Origin: Tieghemiomyces parasiticus
Lineage: Eukaryota > Kickxellomycota > Dimargaritomycetes > Dimargaritales > Dimargaritaceae
Reading direction: 5' to 3'
DNA length: 21,458 bases
NCBI GenBank assembly: GCA_027575765.1
Contig: JANBPT010000830.1
Coordinates: forward strand, 1 to 21,458
Of the stretch, positions 1 to 9,549 are shown piece after piece. Position 1 is the first letter of the stretch; each line of letters starts with the position of its first letter. The position numbers and the translations under genes are program-made. The notes under the pieces were generated by a model. That model was not told the DNA's origin. It saw nothing but the letters and a program-made list of their open reading frames with translations, and did no database searches.

Positions 1-624
1 AACCTGCAGGTCGAGCCGACTGTCGACCCTCCCTGCGAGGATACCCAGAACCTGGACGGTGCTCCCGCTGCTACCACTATTAGCAAGTGCGTCGACCCCA
101 CCTCCACAGCTTCGCTCCAGCCGGCCGCCAGTGACGTATCGACAGAGACCCCGGCAGCCCTTGCACCCACGGATGAGCCCTGCGAGGAGAGCCCTGCTCC
201 TGTAACCACATCGACTGAGGCGGAGCTTGCTCCCAAGGAAGAGCCTTGCGAAGAGAACCCGGCCCCGGTAACCACTGAGCCTGCGTCGGCCCTTGCCCCG
301 GCCGCTTCGGACGTGACAGCCACTACGCCGACCACCATTGGTAAATGTGTTGACCCTACTACCTCCGCTGGCTTGACCACTCAAACGTCATCAGCGGTGG
401 CCGAAGCTAATCTTCTGGCTACTGAGACCACCACCTCCACCGACCCGGCCGCCACGTCGCCGTCATCCGTCGCGGTGGAGGTGAACCTGCTCGATACCAC
501 CGGAGACGCCTCGGAGGATATGGCCAATCTGCTGGCCTCGGCCACTAGCAGTGCTGAACCGGCCGCGATGCCATCCCCCAGCTACCTTCGCCGGCGCTCT
601 TGGAAGCGCCCCTTTACTATGTAA
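1..624 (+). CDS. Ala/Thr/Pro/Ser-rich repeat protein, C-terminal part (5' end outside window)
   Basis: Frame 1 is open from the first base to TAA at 622-624, giving at least 207 residues; no start codon is assigned because the frame is still open at the window edge. The protein is low complexity, rich in Ala, Thr, Pro, Ser, Glu and Asp. Degenerate repeats are visible: I-x-K-C-V-D-P-T at 79-102 and 337-360; C-E-E-[SN]-P-A-P-V-T-T at 181-210 and 247-276; and three N-L-L motifs (EANLLATET, EVNLLDTTG, MANLLASAT) near the C terminus. It ends in a basic stretch, SYLRRRSWKRPFTM. The composition resembles mucin-like wall or secreted proteins, but no N terminus or signal peptide is visible, so location and function are unknown. 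The paired Cys-containing repeats suggest internal duplication. The gene converges on the PPR gene. An intron skipping the last codons cannot be excluded, because GTAAAG overlaps the stop. Confidence 0.7.
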   Translation, partial: NLQVEPTVDPPCEDTQNLDGAPAATTISKCVDPTSTASLQPAASDVSTETPAALAPTDEPCEESPAPVTTSTEAELAPKEEPCEENPAPVTTEPASALAPAASDVTATTPTTIGKCVDPTTSAGLTTQTSSAVAEANLLATETTTSTDPAATSPSSVAVEVNLLDTTGDASEDMANLLASATSSAEPAAMPSPSYLRRRSWKRPFTM

Positions 625-1555
625 AGCCGCAACGTCGAGGAGCCCGACAAGGGTAAGCGTAAGCAAAATATATAAGCTCCTAGTCCCCGTGCCCTCCCTC
701 GCCCCTTCGTAAATGGACCTGGTTGGCGTACCTATGCCATAGTTACCGTTGCTTTACGGTAAACGACCGAGTTGATCGGTCTACATTTAGCCGGACTTGA
801 CTTCGGCCAGTAGCACCTTTCGTCTTCATTTTTTCCCCTTTGGATTCGTACTCTCCGCCCTCCGGTATTTAGTCTTAGCTTTATTTTTCTACTGTTCCAA
901 ACTGTCCCCTTCGAAGCGACCTTCCTTGTCTTTCCACCCGTACGTGCACATTTGTCTATATACATATATCTTTGTAAATAAAAAGATCTACTTCCTCCGA
1001 CATTTATACTTCACCGGTCTCCGTATTCAACAATTGCGACATGCAAAACTATGCTGCTGCACTATCGGCCTCCGATCGTTGTGAAAGTCTGCCCTCTGTA
1101 TGCCCTTCCTGCAAATACCCATTATCATTTACATGATCGGTACATTTAGATATTATACTAGGAGACGTCGCAGAAACATGACTATCGTTGCGCAGAGGTC
1201 CTCACTGCTAAGAATTGTACGCTTCCGCCTATTGGTGCGCGAATGATGTGGATACCACGCATCTGCCACCCGTCGAATACCGATCTGTCCCTGGGTGATA
1301 AGACGATGCAAGGGATAAGGGTAGGAAGCAGAGCCCGCGTTTTACTAAATACAATACAAAATAAGGCAACATCCACGATTACACACAGGCGCACTAGATG
1401 CCTAAAAGGAAACCCTGATATGTGAAAAAAAAATAAGAGTGGGAGCATCCAGGTGACAGCCACTGTTTAGAACCTCCGAACGAAAGACCGCGTTGCCATG
1501 GCATCGAGCCCTTAGCGGTGAGATGTGGAACTTTGGGGGAGCGCATTTCCGCCGA
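625..1555. other. Intergenic region between convergent genes (3' flanks)
   Basis: No supported gene. The left part is T-rich 3'-UTR-like sequence of the upstream plus-strand gene, with an AATAAA at 977-982. The right part is the 3' flank of the minus-strand PPR gene. Short ORFs on both strands have no recognisable motifs. A small palindrome, TGCCATGGCA, lies near 1495-1504. Confidence 0.6.
977..982 (+). terminator. Candidate poly(A) signal AATAAA
   Basis: AATAAA lies in an AT-rich stretch after TATATACATATATC, about 355 nt past the stop at 622-624. It is the first perfect hexamer downstream of that gene on the plus strand. The long 3' UTR it implies makes the assignment tentative. Confidence 0.4.
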
Positions 1556-3658
1556 TTAGACTAAAGGTCGAACGTCGGAAGCCGGTTTCCGTACTAACCG
1601 GCGGGACGTAGAGTCGCGGACGACTGACCAGAGGCGCTGTGAAGCCGCCTCGGTTAGCCGGATATCAAACTGCGGGAGCACGTTTGATAGGACGGAATCA
1701 ACCACGTCGCATCGGCCATCGCGGGCGCACAGAAGGAGGAGCCGCTCCCAAACCACCGGCTGGGCGAGCAACGATCGGTACTGCGGCTGATGGGCCAGTT
1801 GGGCGACGGCGGCCCCACGACCGGTACCCAGGGCCAAGTACAAAAAGGCCACCAGCACGATCGCGGACAATGGTGGGTCAGCAGGTGCTGTCCACCGCCG
1901 CCAGACGTCCCAGCCGGCCGCAGCATCGCCGTGACGCACTAGGCCGTAGAGAAGAGTCGCGGTGAGTCCGGGGGTCAGGGTCACCGGGGCCCGGGCCACA
2001 TCGTGAAGGTGGATAGCCGGGAGTTGGCCGTCGGCCGCGCGTCGCGCTACGGCCAACGCCAGACCAGCATGGTAGCGGTGGGCGCCGGTGAGGAGAGCGC
2101 GCTGCACCCAGCTTGCACTCAGATCCGGCCACTGGAGCGCCTCTCCGGCCTGGATCATGACGGCGTAGAAATGACCCGACGTCCAGGGCCGTTCTGACAA
2201 GTCGGCAAGGTACGGCTGCAATGGACCCACGGTTCGGACGGATAGGGCCAGGTTAAGGAGCAAACAGGCCGTCCGCTCGCCACAGGTGGCCAGGGCGGGA
2301 GCGAATCGCGCAACGAGGCTCCGGCCGAGGTCAGCGTGACTTGACCGGGTGGCGGCGGCGTGGAGGAGAAGGTCGAGCGTGGATTTCCCCACTGCGGCGC
2401 CCGGCTGGAGGTAGGCTGCGGCCCGTTCGGGCGCATTGGACCGGCAGTGGGCCAAGACTAGGTTGAAGACCGTGGATGGGTCGGGAATCAGGCGGTGGCG
2501 TTGGAGAAGCTCCGGGGCGGAGCCCACCAGCCCGTCGCGGCGGGTCTGGACTCCGTAGCGGATCAGTAGATTGACCAGGGGCGTAGTCAAGGAAAATCCG
2601 TGGGCCGTGACGCGTCGAAGGAGGCCCGGGATCGGGTGGTGGACGCGGCGTACCAAGGAGACATGGAGCGCGGCGCCCAGGTGCGGCAGGGCCAGTGAGG
2701 GTAGCGGGGAGACAGTATCAGAAGGACCATCCACGGGCCCGGGCAGGTCGTCGATGAGGCGGAGGACCAGGTCGAGCTGGCCGGTATGACCCAAAGCCAT
2801 CACTAGCCGAGTGATCCCGGGACTCGCGATAGGGAGCTCTTGGTGACGCAGCGCGCGGTACAAGGCCACCGCGCGGTCGGCCGCCCCACCCCGGGCGTAG
2901 GCGCAGACGAAGGCGACATACAGCTCGGCGTCCCAGGTCCAGCCCCGTTCTCGCTCGGCCAAGACGCAGTAGCTGTGCACGATGGCGGCGGGCGCCTCGG
3001 CCTCGGCGAGGGCGTTGGCTATGACAGTATAGGTCGCCCGGTCAGGACCCGGTCCGGCCCGCAGGAACTGAAACACGTGGTGGACGTAATTCAACTCGCC
3101 GACGCGACCGAGGGCGGCGATCAGTAGGTTGCACGTGGGCACTCCGACCGTAATGCCCGGCAGGGTAGGCAGGTCCGCGGCCAACGCCCGGATTCGCCGC
3201 CCGTCCCGCGCGGCCGTGAGGTGCCGGAGCAATGTGTGCACGGCGAAGCTGGTCACAGGTTTTCCTGCTTCTCGCCAGCGTTGCCAGACCCGCCACGCCG
3301 CGGCCGGCCGGCCGGCCCGGAGGTACGTGTCGAGGGCCCGGTCAAAGGCCAGCTTCTGCGGGACGACACCATGGCGCTCCGCCAGTACGAGCAGCCGGTC
3401 CAGGAGGACCACGGATCCTGTGTGATGGCAATTCTCGACGAGGCGGCTAAGAACGAGGCGGGGACTAGTCGACAACAGCGACGACGAAGTGGGCTGATTG
3501 GCTGCGGCCAGGGCACCGCGAACAAATTGCCGACCGGTGCGGACCCAGGGTGCGGGGTCGGCGGGCCTCTCAGGTGGGGCCAGTGTAGGTACGCATGGCT
3601 TGGCGGGTCTCAGCGGCCGAATGAGGAAAGGGTTAAGAATTTGGGTACGCGAGAGCAT
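1556..3658 (-). CDS. Pentatricopeptide repeat (PPR) protein, probably mitochondrial
   Basis: A single uninterrupted 700-codon frame with ATG at 3658-3656 and TAA at 1558-1556. The N terminus (about residues 1-60) is rich in Arg, Leu, Ser and Pro and poor in acidic residues, as in a mitochondrial presequence. From about residue 100 on there are helical-hairpin repeats of the PPR type: LAFDRALDTYLRAGRPAAAW, then TCNLLIAALGRVGELNYVHH followed by RATYTVIANALAEAE, then ELYVAFVCAYARGGAADRAV. Further Leu/Ala-rich helical stretches run to about residue 640. PPR proteins bind organellar RNA sequence-specifically and act in mitochondrial transcript stability, processing or translation; which transcript this one serves cannot be read here. 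No SMR or DYW domain is evident. The gene is divergent enough that TPR-like membership is an alternative. Upstream lies a 1.1 kb spacer holding a strong palindrome. Confidence 0.82.
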   Translation of the reverse strand: MLSRTQILNPFLIRPLRPAKPCVPTLAPPERPADPAPWVRTGRQFVRGALAAANQPTSSSLLSTSPRLVLSRLVENCHHTGSVVLLDRLLVLAERHGVVPQKLAFDRALDTYLRAGRPAAAWRVWQRWREAGKPVTSFAVHTLLRHLTAARDGRRIRALAADLPTLPGITVGVPTCNLLIAALGRVGELNYVHHVFQFLRAGPGPDRATYTVIANALAEAEAPAAIVHSYCVLAERERGWTWDAELYVAFVCAYARGGAADRAVALYRALRHQELPIASPGITRLVMALGHTGQLDLVLRLIDDLPGPVDGPSDTVSPLPSLALPHLGAALHVSLVRRVHHPIPGLLRRVTAHGFSLTTPLVNLLIRYGVQTRRDGLVGSAPELLQRHRLIPDPSTVFNLVLAHCRSNAPERAAAYLQPGAAVGKSTLDLLLHAAATRSSHADLGRSLVARFAPALATCGERTACLLLNLALSVRTVGPLQPYLADLSERPWTSGHFYAVMIQAGEALQWPDLSASWVQRALLTGAHRYHAGLALAVARRAADGQLPAIHLHDVARAPVTLTPGLTATLLYGLVRHGDAAAGWDVWRRWTAPADPPLSAIVLVAFLYLALGTGRGAAVAQLAHQPQYRSLLAQPVVWERLLLLCARDGRCDVVDSVLSNVLPQFDIRLTEAASQRLWSVVRDSTSRRLVRKPASDVRPLV

Positions 3659-4171
3659 GGCTGCTTAGAGGGATGCGCAGTACAAGTCCCGTGTAGTGAG
3701 GGCTGCGGCAGGTGTTTATTCTACCTGTTATTTACAAGTTGAACCACCCGCACGCTTCGTACGGCCATGGCCTAGTCGAACGGATGCCGGATATTGCCTC
3801 CGCTGTGTGCCAGGGCTATCTATAGCCTTACCTTTCTCTAACTCTCCCATTGCGCCTAGAATGTTTAAACGACGGTGGATGGTGACAATAAATGCCAGGC
3901 AAGAGATCACGTGGTTTAGTAGCTGCTAGGGAGCCCCACTCCTTCTGCCCTATTCTTCCAGACTACCTCGGCTGCCTCTCCTTCGAAAACATATGTACCT
4001 AACCTGCGCCCACACCTGGTGGGTACTATCAAAGTAGACCCGCTAAAGCAGGACAGTGGGTAAGTAAGAACCAGGCAACATGGATTTTGGCGACCGCCGT
4101 CATGGGGGGAAACTATTCTAGCTGCGATGGTTTGTAAGTGAGAAATGCTTCAACGGTTTAATCGTTAGTTA

Positions 4172-4193
4172 TCATGCCAACTAGTTGGCATGA
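4172..4193. repeat. 22-nt perfect palindrome
   Basis: The arm TCATGCCAACT is followed directly by its exact reverse complement AGTTGGCATGA, with no spacer (centre ACTAGT). It lies in the spacer about 515 nt upstream of the PPR start codon and 600 nt past the WC-1 stop. A zero-spacer dyad fits a dimeric transcription-factor site better than an RNA hairpin, which would need a loop. Confidence 0.85.
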
Positions 4194-4510
4194 AATAGAA
4201 ACACGTCATAAATAAGAGCTAACAGATGGGGGGGATTCAGCTAATGCCGCACCAGACGATGATAATGTACAGAAAGAAGGCGACTAGACGGGAGGCACTG
4301 TGGCGATTAAATAGGCAGTCCCCCGAGACAACATGGACACGGACAAATACCGAGAAGCAAGAGGCAAGGGTAAAGAGAAACGAGAAAACATAAAATAGGG
4401 CGGCAGAACGCCCGGTTACAAGGGAGGGGTCATAGAAGGAAGACGGAATGCAATGACGGAGTCGGCGTTGAATACTAAGGGGAAATCTGTAGAACAGAGA
4501 GAAAGGGGGC

Positions 4511-4520
4511 GGGGGGGGGG
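4511..4520. repeat. G10 homopolymer run
   Basis: Ten consecutive G on the plus strand, preceded by GGGGGC, in the WC-1 3' flank. It is one of several runs of about ten G/C in the non-coding DNA of this window; run length may be affected by sequencing error. Confidence 0.8.
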
Positions 4521-4780
4521 CAAGCGCAACTAGGAGAGAGGGAGCTGGTGGCAACATGGGGGTAGTGGAACGGCAGTAAAGTGCCACGTCAATGACAGTT
4601 AGTTGCCATACATAGAGAGAAGCTATCGGGGAGAGACAGAGTATGTGAAGCGAAGGGGGTGGTGGTAAGAATCCCGAGCAGTGGATAAGTGATGCAAGAA
4701 GATAGCGGATGTAAGGGTTGATAAAGTCAAAGGGACGGCACAAAAAGTGTTTGCCATACTGGGGTTTCGCAGGAGCAGTT

Positions 4781-4790
4781 GGGGGGGGGG
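4781..4790. repeat. G10 homopolymer run just past the WC-1 stop
   Basis: Ten G on the plus strand, so C10 on the WC-1 sense strand, starting four bases beyond the TGA at 4796-4794. It lies outside the coding frame, so a length error here would not alter the WC-1 protein. Confidence 0.8.
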
Positions 4791-4793
4791 TCC

Positions 4794-7700
4794 TCACGAC
4801 GACGACGACGAAGACATGTCGCCGCCACTCAGAATGTCCGATTGGCTGTCGTCCGAACCGAAGCAAGCCACGCAAATGTCCAGATTCGACTTGAGGTCCT
4901 TGACCCACCGCCCGTGGTTGGTGGTCTTGCACAGCGGACACTCGCGCAGGACCGCTGCTTGCGTCTGCGCGTCCGTCCGGAGGGGGGAGCCGCGGCGTTT
5001 GGGCGCACCGGAGCCCTTCTTCTTCTTGACCTCCATGAGTAGGTCGAGCTCGTCGCGCAGGCGTCGGTTGACGAGGCGTAGCTGGTGGATCTCGTACTGC
5101 CAGGTGGTAGAACGCGAGCTATCCAGTAGGCTAAAGAGGTTGTCCGCCTCAGTGGCGACCTGGTTGGTCTGCGGGGACGGGGCCGACGACGATGTACTCG
5201 ACAGCTCCGGCGGCTCGTCCACCATGCTGGCCAATTGCGACTGGCAAATCAAGAATTGGCAACGGTTAGACTCGGTGGCGTTGCCCGGGTAGAAGGTGGT
5301 GACAATATCCACGGGTAGACCATTCTTTCCCTGGATAAAGTGGCGCAGGCGCACCGTGGTGCCGTCGGCTACCTGCTGCAGGGAACGGGTCAGCGACGTG
5401 GTGCGGTCAGAGCGGATCATCTGGTACAGCGAGGTGCCCAACAGATCGTCCGGGTCGTAGCCCAGTACGTCCTTGCAGGCCGAGGTGACGTACAGGAACA
5501 GGCCGTCCAGAGACAGTTTACCCCAAAACTCGTCCTCGTGGGCGCCACCACAGGCGTGGAAGGCCTCGCGCGAGAGCTGGTAGACCGGACGAATGCGGCC
5601 AGACAGGACCATGCACTTGCGACCTTTACCCGGCTCGCTGTGCAAGCGGCCGTGCACCTCCAGCCATACGTAGCCCGAGTGCTTGCGGCGGGCGCGGTAG
5701 ATCATGCCGACGGATTTGGTGGCATTGACGTTGCCCGGAAAGGCCAGGGTGGCCTCCTTCATCTCGCGCAGGGCCGGCACCAGGTCACTCGGGTGGCAAA
5801 TTTTGGACAGGTTCTGGCCCAGCAGCTCCTCGGGCTCGTACTCAAGCAGACGCTTGCACGAGGTGGAGCAGTAGAGGAACACGCCCTTGAGCGAGAGTAC
5901 GTGGATAAAGTCGTCGGCATGCTGCAGCAGCATCTGGTTCCAGGTGCGCAAGGCGGATTCGCTGTCGGAGTGGGTGCCGATGATGTCGTACACCTCGCTC
6001 GTGGCCGGGAAGGGCTTACTGGTGGCCGGGTCGCGCTGGAAGAGCTGCTCGATGGGACGGTCCAGGAAGCCCGGGGACAGGTAGGGCGGCAGGCTGAGGT
6101 GGCTGTAGTTGACAATATAGCTGCCGTCCTTCATCTTTTCCAGGATGGCATTGGGCTGCTCCACCAGGTCGACCTGGAAACCCACAAAATAGGTGATCTC
6201 GTCCGTTTCCATGCATACAGGCACCACGGTCACCAGGTTGATGAAGGGCTGGCCGCCCTTCTTGTAGTTGATGAGCGACACCTGTACCTCCTTGCCCTGC
6301 AGGGTCTGGTTCTTGATCTGGAACACCGTGTTGTTGTCCGTGTAGCGGCGGCGGCTGCCCAGGGTGACATGGCCGTCGGGGGCCTGGAGGAAGCGGCAAT
6401 TGCGGCCAATGATCTCGGTGCCCTTGTAGCCCGTCAAGGTCTCGAAGGAGTGGCTGGCGTACACGATAGGAAAGTCGAATTTCCGGGCGTCCACAACCAG
6501 GAAGGCGCAGCTCATGTCCACGGGACCAATGTTGATCTGGGCGTTGGTACGGTTGGCCACCTTGGCCAGTATGGTGAGCATGTCAAACCCGGTACTCGAG
6601 TAGAGGCCCGGAAAACTATTGAGGGTCATGTTGGGGCCCGCTTCAACGGTCGAGCGGGGGCCAGGGGCTACGGGTGGCACCAGGGCAGCCGGATTGAGGT
6701 TAGGGGTGGGGACGGTCTCGAAGGAGGGGGGATCCGCGTCCATATCCGTGTACGCGTTGTCGGCAGGCCCCGCCGCCGTGGCAGCAGTCGCCCTAGGGCC
6801 GGGACCGGTAGTGCTGAGGGAGCGAAGGGAGTCGGTGGTGACGGGAGGCATACGGTTGCCCGTGTAGGTAGCCAGATCAATCGCCGGGGGCGGGACGGCG
6901 CCAACGGCTGTGCCGGCCGACTCGCTGAGGGGATCGGTGTTAAGAGAGGGCCCAGGGCGCCACGAGATAACGGGTTGGGTGAGGATAGTAAGTGACATGG
7001 TTAGTAAGTCAGCGCGGAGTTCGGCGTCGAAAGGGGTAATAAAGGAAGTAGACTCGGTAGAAACACGTGCAACGCCGCGGAACCGTAGTAACAAGCGTTG
7101 GCGATAACAGATTGGAGAAGGAGACAGAGAGAGCGTGGGAGACAAACGGCGGGCGATTACAACAACCAGTTTCAGGCCAACCAAAAAAAAAATGACGATC
7201 GACGTCAGCAGTTTCCCCCCCCCCATCCGTCTTCAGCAAAAGGCGAGCGACGCGGCGTCTCTCAAACCGCCCACAGAACGAGATGGCCGCTGCGGCGACA
7301 TGGCAAAGCTCCTTCAGGCCCAGCAGCGTCGATGTGGAGGCCAGATGGGAAAGCGTGAAGTCCACACACTGAATCATTCACACCCCTTCCCACAATCTCG
7401 CCAGACCATCGGGAACAAGGGGGGGTGGGTGTCGGGCCTCAGAGTGGAAAACGACATCGACGCCGCGGTGTCGGCCATGCATACAGCTTTTCTTCGCTGC
7501 GTCTTCTGCTGAAGCTTTCCTCGTTCCCACATAGCTAGACTCTTTTTTAACCAACAGCAGGTCCGAGGACTCTTCCATGACGTCAGAGCATATCGATGCG
7601 TGGGGGGAGGCCGAGGAAGAGGGGGGGAGGAAAGTAGAGGTATGGGAAGTTTGGCCAGCCGCGATGCATATAGACGCACTCCCACACTGGACAAAGGAGG

Positions 7701-8184
7701 AGGAGACAAAAATGAGGATGCTGGGACCGATCCTTATATCGCCAGCGAGGACCCCTGAGCCCGCACAGCTCCACCAGGCCAGGGAGCCACTCGCCCACCC
7801 CTCTCCTCAGCACGCATTTACGCGTATGGTTGGGGGGAGGGGGTAAAAGGCAGTGGAAGAGAAAGACAGGGCTACGGCGCAGACACTAGGAAGGGGGATA
7901 TGACGCCACCGCGTCAACCCTATCCAGCGTGAGGGGGCGATAGGCATCAGCCACCCGTATCCGCGCCAGTAACGGCAACCGAGTGGACCACAGGGTCGAA
8001 AGGCAGAATACGCAACTCATTTGTCTATTTACCCCATGCATACTTACCTAGTGTAGCTGGAAATCGGCTCGTCCGAGACGGTAGGCATGGCCGCTACTCC
8101 CTCGTTCGACCTGAGCCCGTCGCCCATCTGATTGGACGCCAGGTACGACTCAATGTCGAAAGGCGTCGCTCGCTGGTATGACAT
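4794..8184 (-). CDS. wc-1: White Collar-1-type blue-light receptor / transcription factor (LOV-PAS-PAS-degenerate GATA finger)
   Basis: A flavin-binding blue-light sensor of the White Collar complex. The sure part is the exon 4794-6924, stop TGA at 4796-4794. I add a 5' exon, 8048-8184: it starts ATG TCA TAC, encodes MSYQRATPFDIESYLASNQM onward, and ends at AG|GTAAGT. It joins in phase 2 to an acceptor CCCTCAG|C at 6924, with CTTAAC and TACTAAC upstream as branch-point candidates. Spliced length is 755 residues. Domains: LOV about 184-297 with the photoactive GRNCRFLQ (Cys222); PAS about 380-490; PAS about 510-607; a helical coiled segment about 650-680; a basic KKKKGSGAPKRR about 679-690; a C-x2-C-x18-C-x2-C finger (Cys708, 711, 730, 733). 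The finger keeps the Trp and Asn of GATA fingers but lacks the usual basic tail; the protein ends in an acidic Ser-rich tail with SSSSSS. An alternative is an unspliced start at ATG 6998 (734 residues), which also has a good context. Identity is firm; the N terminus is about 65% likely. Confidence 0.88.
7183..7192. repeat. A10 homopolymer run
   Basis: Ten A on the plus strand within the WC-1 leader/intron, 22 nt before a C10 run. Confidence 0.8.
7215..7224. repeat. C10 homopolymer run
   Basis: Ten C on the plus strand within the WC-1 leader/intron. Confidence 0.8.
7578..7585. promoter_or_regulatory. CRE-like palindrome TGACGTCA
   Basis: A perfect 8-bp ATF/CREB (bZIP) consensus in the WC-1 leader/intron; a half-site-like GACGTCA also occurs near 7201. 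Eight-base sites arise by chance at low frequency in 21 kb, so function is only suggested by its position at the 5' end of a regulator gene. Confidence 0.35.
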
Positions 8185-8880
8185 TGGCGGTTTTCTAGGC
8201 GTGGCCAAGCGTAACGATAGTGTCGTGCGGGAGGAGAGACGAGCGGGCAGAGGAGAAATAGAAAGTAGGCGGCGGTTGGGGCTGGAAGGCGTAGAAGCGG
8301 AAGATGGGTAGGCAAAGGGTCCGGTGCAGACTTTCAGAAGTTTAAGAGGTAGTCAGAGTTTTACAGGGGCCGTGAGAAGCGACAATAATCTGATCGCGAG
8401 CTCGGGTAGAGTCAAAAGGTGTAAAGGGGGGATAAAGAGGGGCTGGTGGGGAATAGACTTCAGGCCTTAGAGAGAACGGACAGAGGAGCAGACCTGGGAG
8501 GTCGGAAAATGGCAAAGTAGAGGGGGGAAGGTAGATAGTAGGAGCAAGAAACTACGGCGGGAAGTCTGACAACTGATGGACTAGTTAAAGTCAGAAGTCG
8601 TGACACTGTACCATACCGGGGGAGGGGATTCGGGAAACCAGGACGGGTAAATGGTAGAAATGAGGAAGTCAATCCACAGCGTGGAAGCGGGTAGATAACT
8701 TTCGCCGGGTACCCGGTTGCGAGGGTTCGCTGTGAGGTCGCAAGCTGGGAGCGAAGGGAGGAATTTGGTAAAAGTTGGTTGCAGTGGCAATTAAAAATAG
8801 GGTTGTCGAAATTAGAGAGAATGGTAACTAGATAGGCTAGTTTTGTCGCTCGGGCGGAGAGGGCTGGGCATGGTCGAATT

Positions 8881-8892
8881 TATATATATATA
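8881..8892. repeat. (TA)6 tract
   Basis: Six TA units after AATT. On the minus strand this is a TATA-like tract about 700 nt upstream of the proposed WC-1 start, too far for a confident promoter call. Confidence 0.7.
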
Positions 8893-9539
8893 CTGCCGCA
8901 TGACACGGCCGGATACATCCATGGATCACAGGTAAAAGGGTGGGAGGGGGGACGGATGGGAACGGGGAGAGAAATGGCTGGTCGAAAAGCTTTCCCATCT
9001 AAAAATGGACCAGTGGGAGCATCCGGCAGTTCTGTAGATGGGCCAACCGTCTAGCCCGCCGTTGGCCATGCTGTATGTGCTCCTTTCCAAGCGCGTGGCC
9101 CCGAAATCAGGCAGTGAAGAACCCGCGCGCACTAGTCCCGAGCATGGGGATCCAGGGAATTTGTGAACTGTGGGCTGTGGAAGGTGGAGGGGATGGCTAG
9201 CAGAGTACCAGCGGAGAGAATCGGCAAGGGGGGTAGAAGAAGGGACCGTGGCTGGCCACTGGCTGCAATCGCATCATCCTCCAACCCCAAAATACCCAGA
9301 ATCACCACCCCCTTCATACTGAGCCGATGTCTTGGCAAGTATCCTAAGAAAACCCACTACCGAGCGTGGGACAGGGGATCTGGGCGTGTCCGATCCCCCC
9401 ACCCGCCTTCTCACCCAGTTGCCCAGGTGCCTGCCAGGTTGTAAGATCCATCGCCGTCCGGGAACAAGCCGCCTGCTGCCAGTTGCAGGCCTAAGGCGTA
9501 TTACCAAATAGAGTAGGGTGGTCTGTGATAGCGATGGTT

Positions 9540-9549
9540 CCCCCCCCCC
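9540..9549. repeat. C10 homopolymer run
   Basis: Ten C on the plus strand in the gene-poor region. Confidence 0.75.

Larger units (their letters stand above)
3659..4793. other. Spacer: PPR promoter side and WC-1 3' flank
   Basis: No gene supported. The stretch carries the PPR gene's upstream region (left) and the 3' UTR of WC-1 (right), both genes being on the minus strand. The right half is purine-rich on the plus strand, so a WC-1 transcript would be pyrimidine-rich here. It holds a 22-nt perfect palindrome (4172-4193) and G10 runs at 4511-4520 and 4781-4790. A 234-codon minus-strand frame (4237-4941) overlaps the WC-1 zinc-finger exon out of frame and looks like UTR. Confidence 0.6.
6925..8047 (-). 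other. Proposed 1.1 kb first intron (or promoter/leader) of WC-1
   Basis: The donor at 8047 reads AG|GTAAGTATGC. The acceptor at 6925 is preceded by a pyrimidine-rich stretch with TACTAAC (7006-7000) and CTTAAC (6944-6939), and no AG lies between TACTAAC and the acceptor. It is far longer than the other introns here (165-336 nt). It contains A10 (7183-7192), C10 (7215-7224) and a CRE-like palindrome (7578-7585). If WC-1 instead starts at 6998, this stretch is its promoter and 5' UTR. An intermediate exon inside it cannot be excluded. Confidence 0.55.

Noticed and set aside
4237..4941. 234-codon minus-strand frame overlapping the WC-1 C terminus
   Set aside because: It reads the zinc-finger exon in the wrong frame and then the pyrimidine-rich 3' UTR; composition is low complexity with no domain.
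5340..6995. 551-codon plus-strand open frame antisense to WC-1
   Set aside because: It starts at GTG, lacks any domain, and exactly mirrors the WC-1 coding exon; long antisense frames are common in GC-rich genes.
6999..7226. 76-residue N-terminal extension of WC-1 from ATG 7226
   Set aside because: It is hydrophobic and unlike WC-1 N termini, derives from pyrimidine-rich leader or intron sequence, and contains the TACTAAC branch-point candidate.
7378..7578. Minus-strand 66-codon frame starting MEESSDLLLVKKESS
   Set aside because: It looks slightly protein-like and lies in the proposed WC-1 intron, but no splice sites place it in frame with WC-1, and its second half is low-quality sequence.
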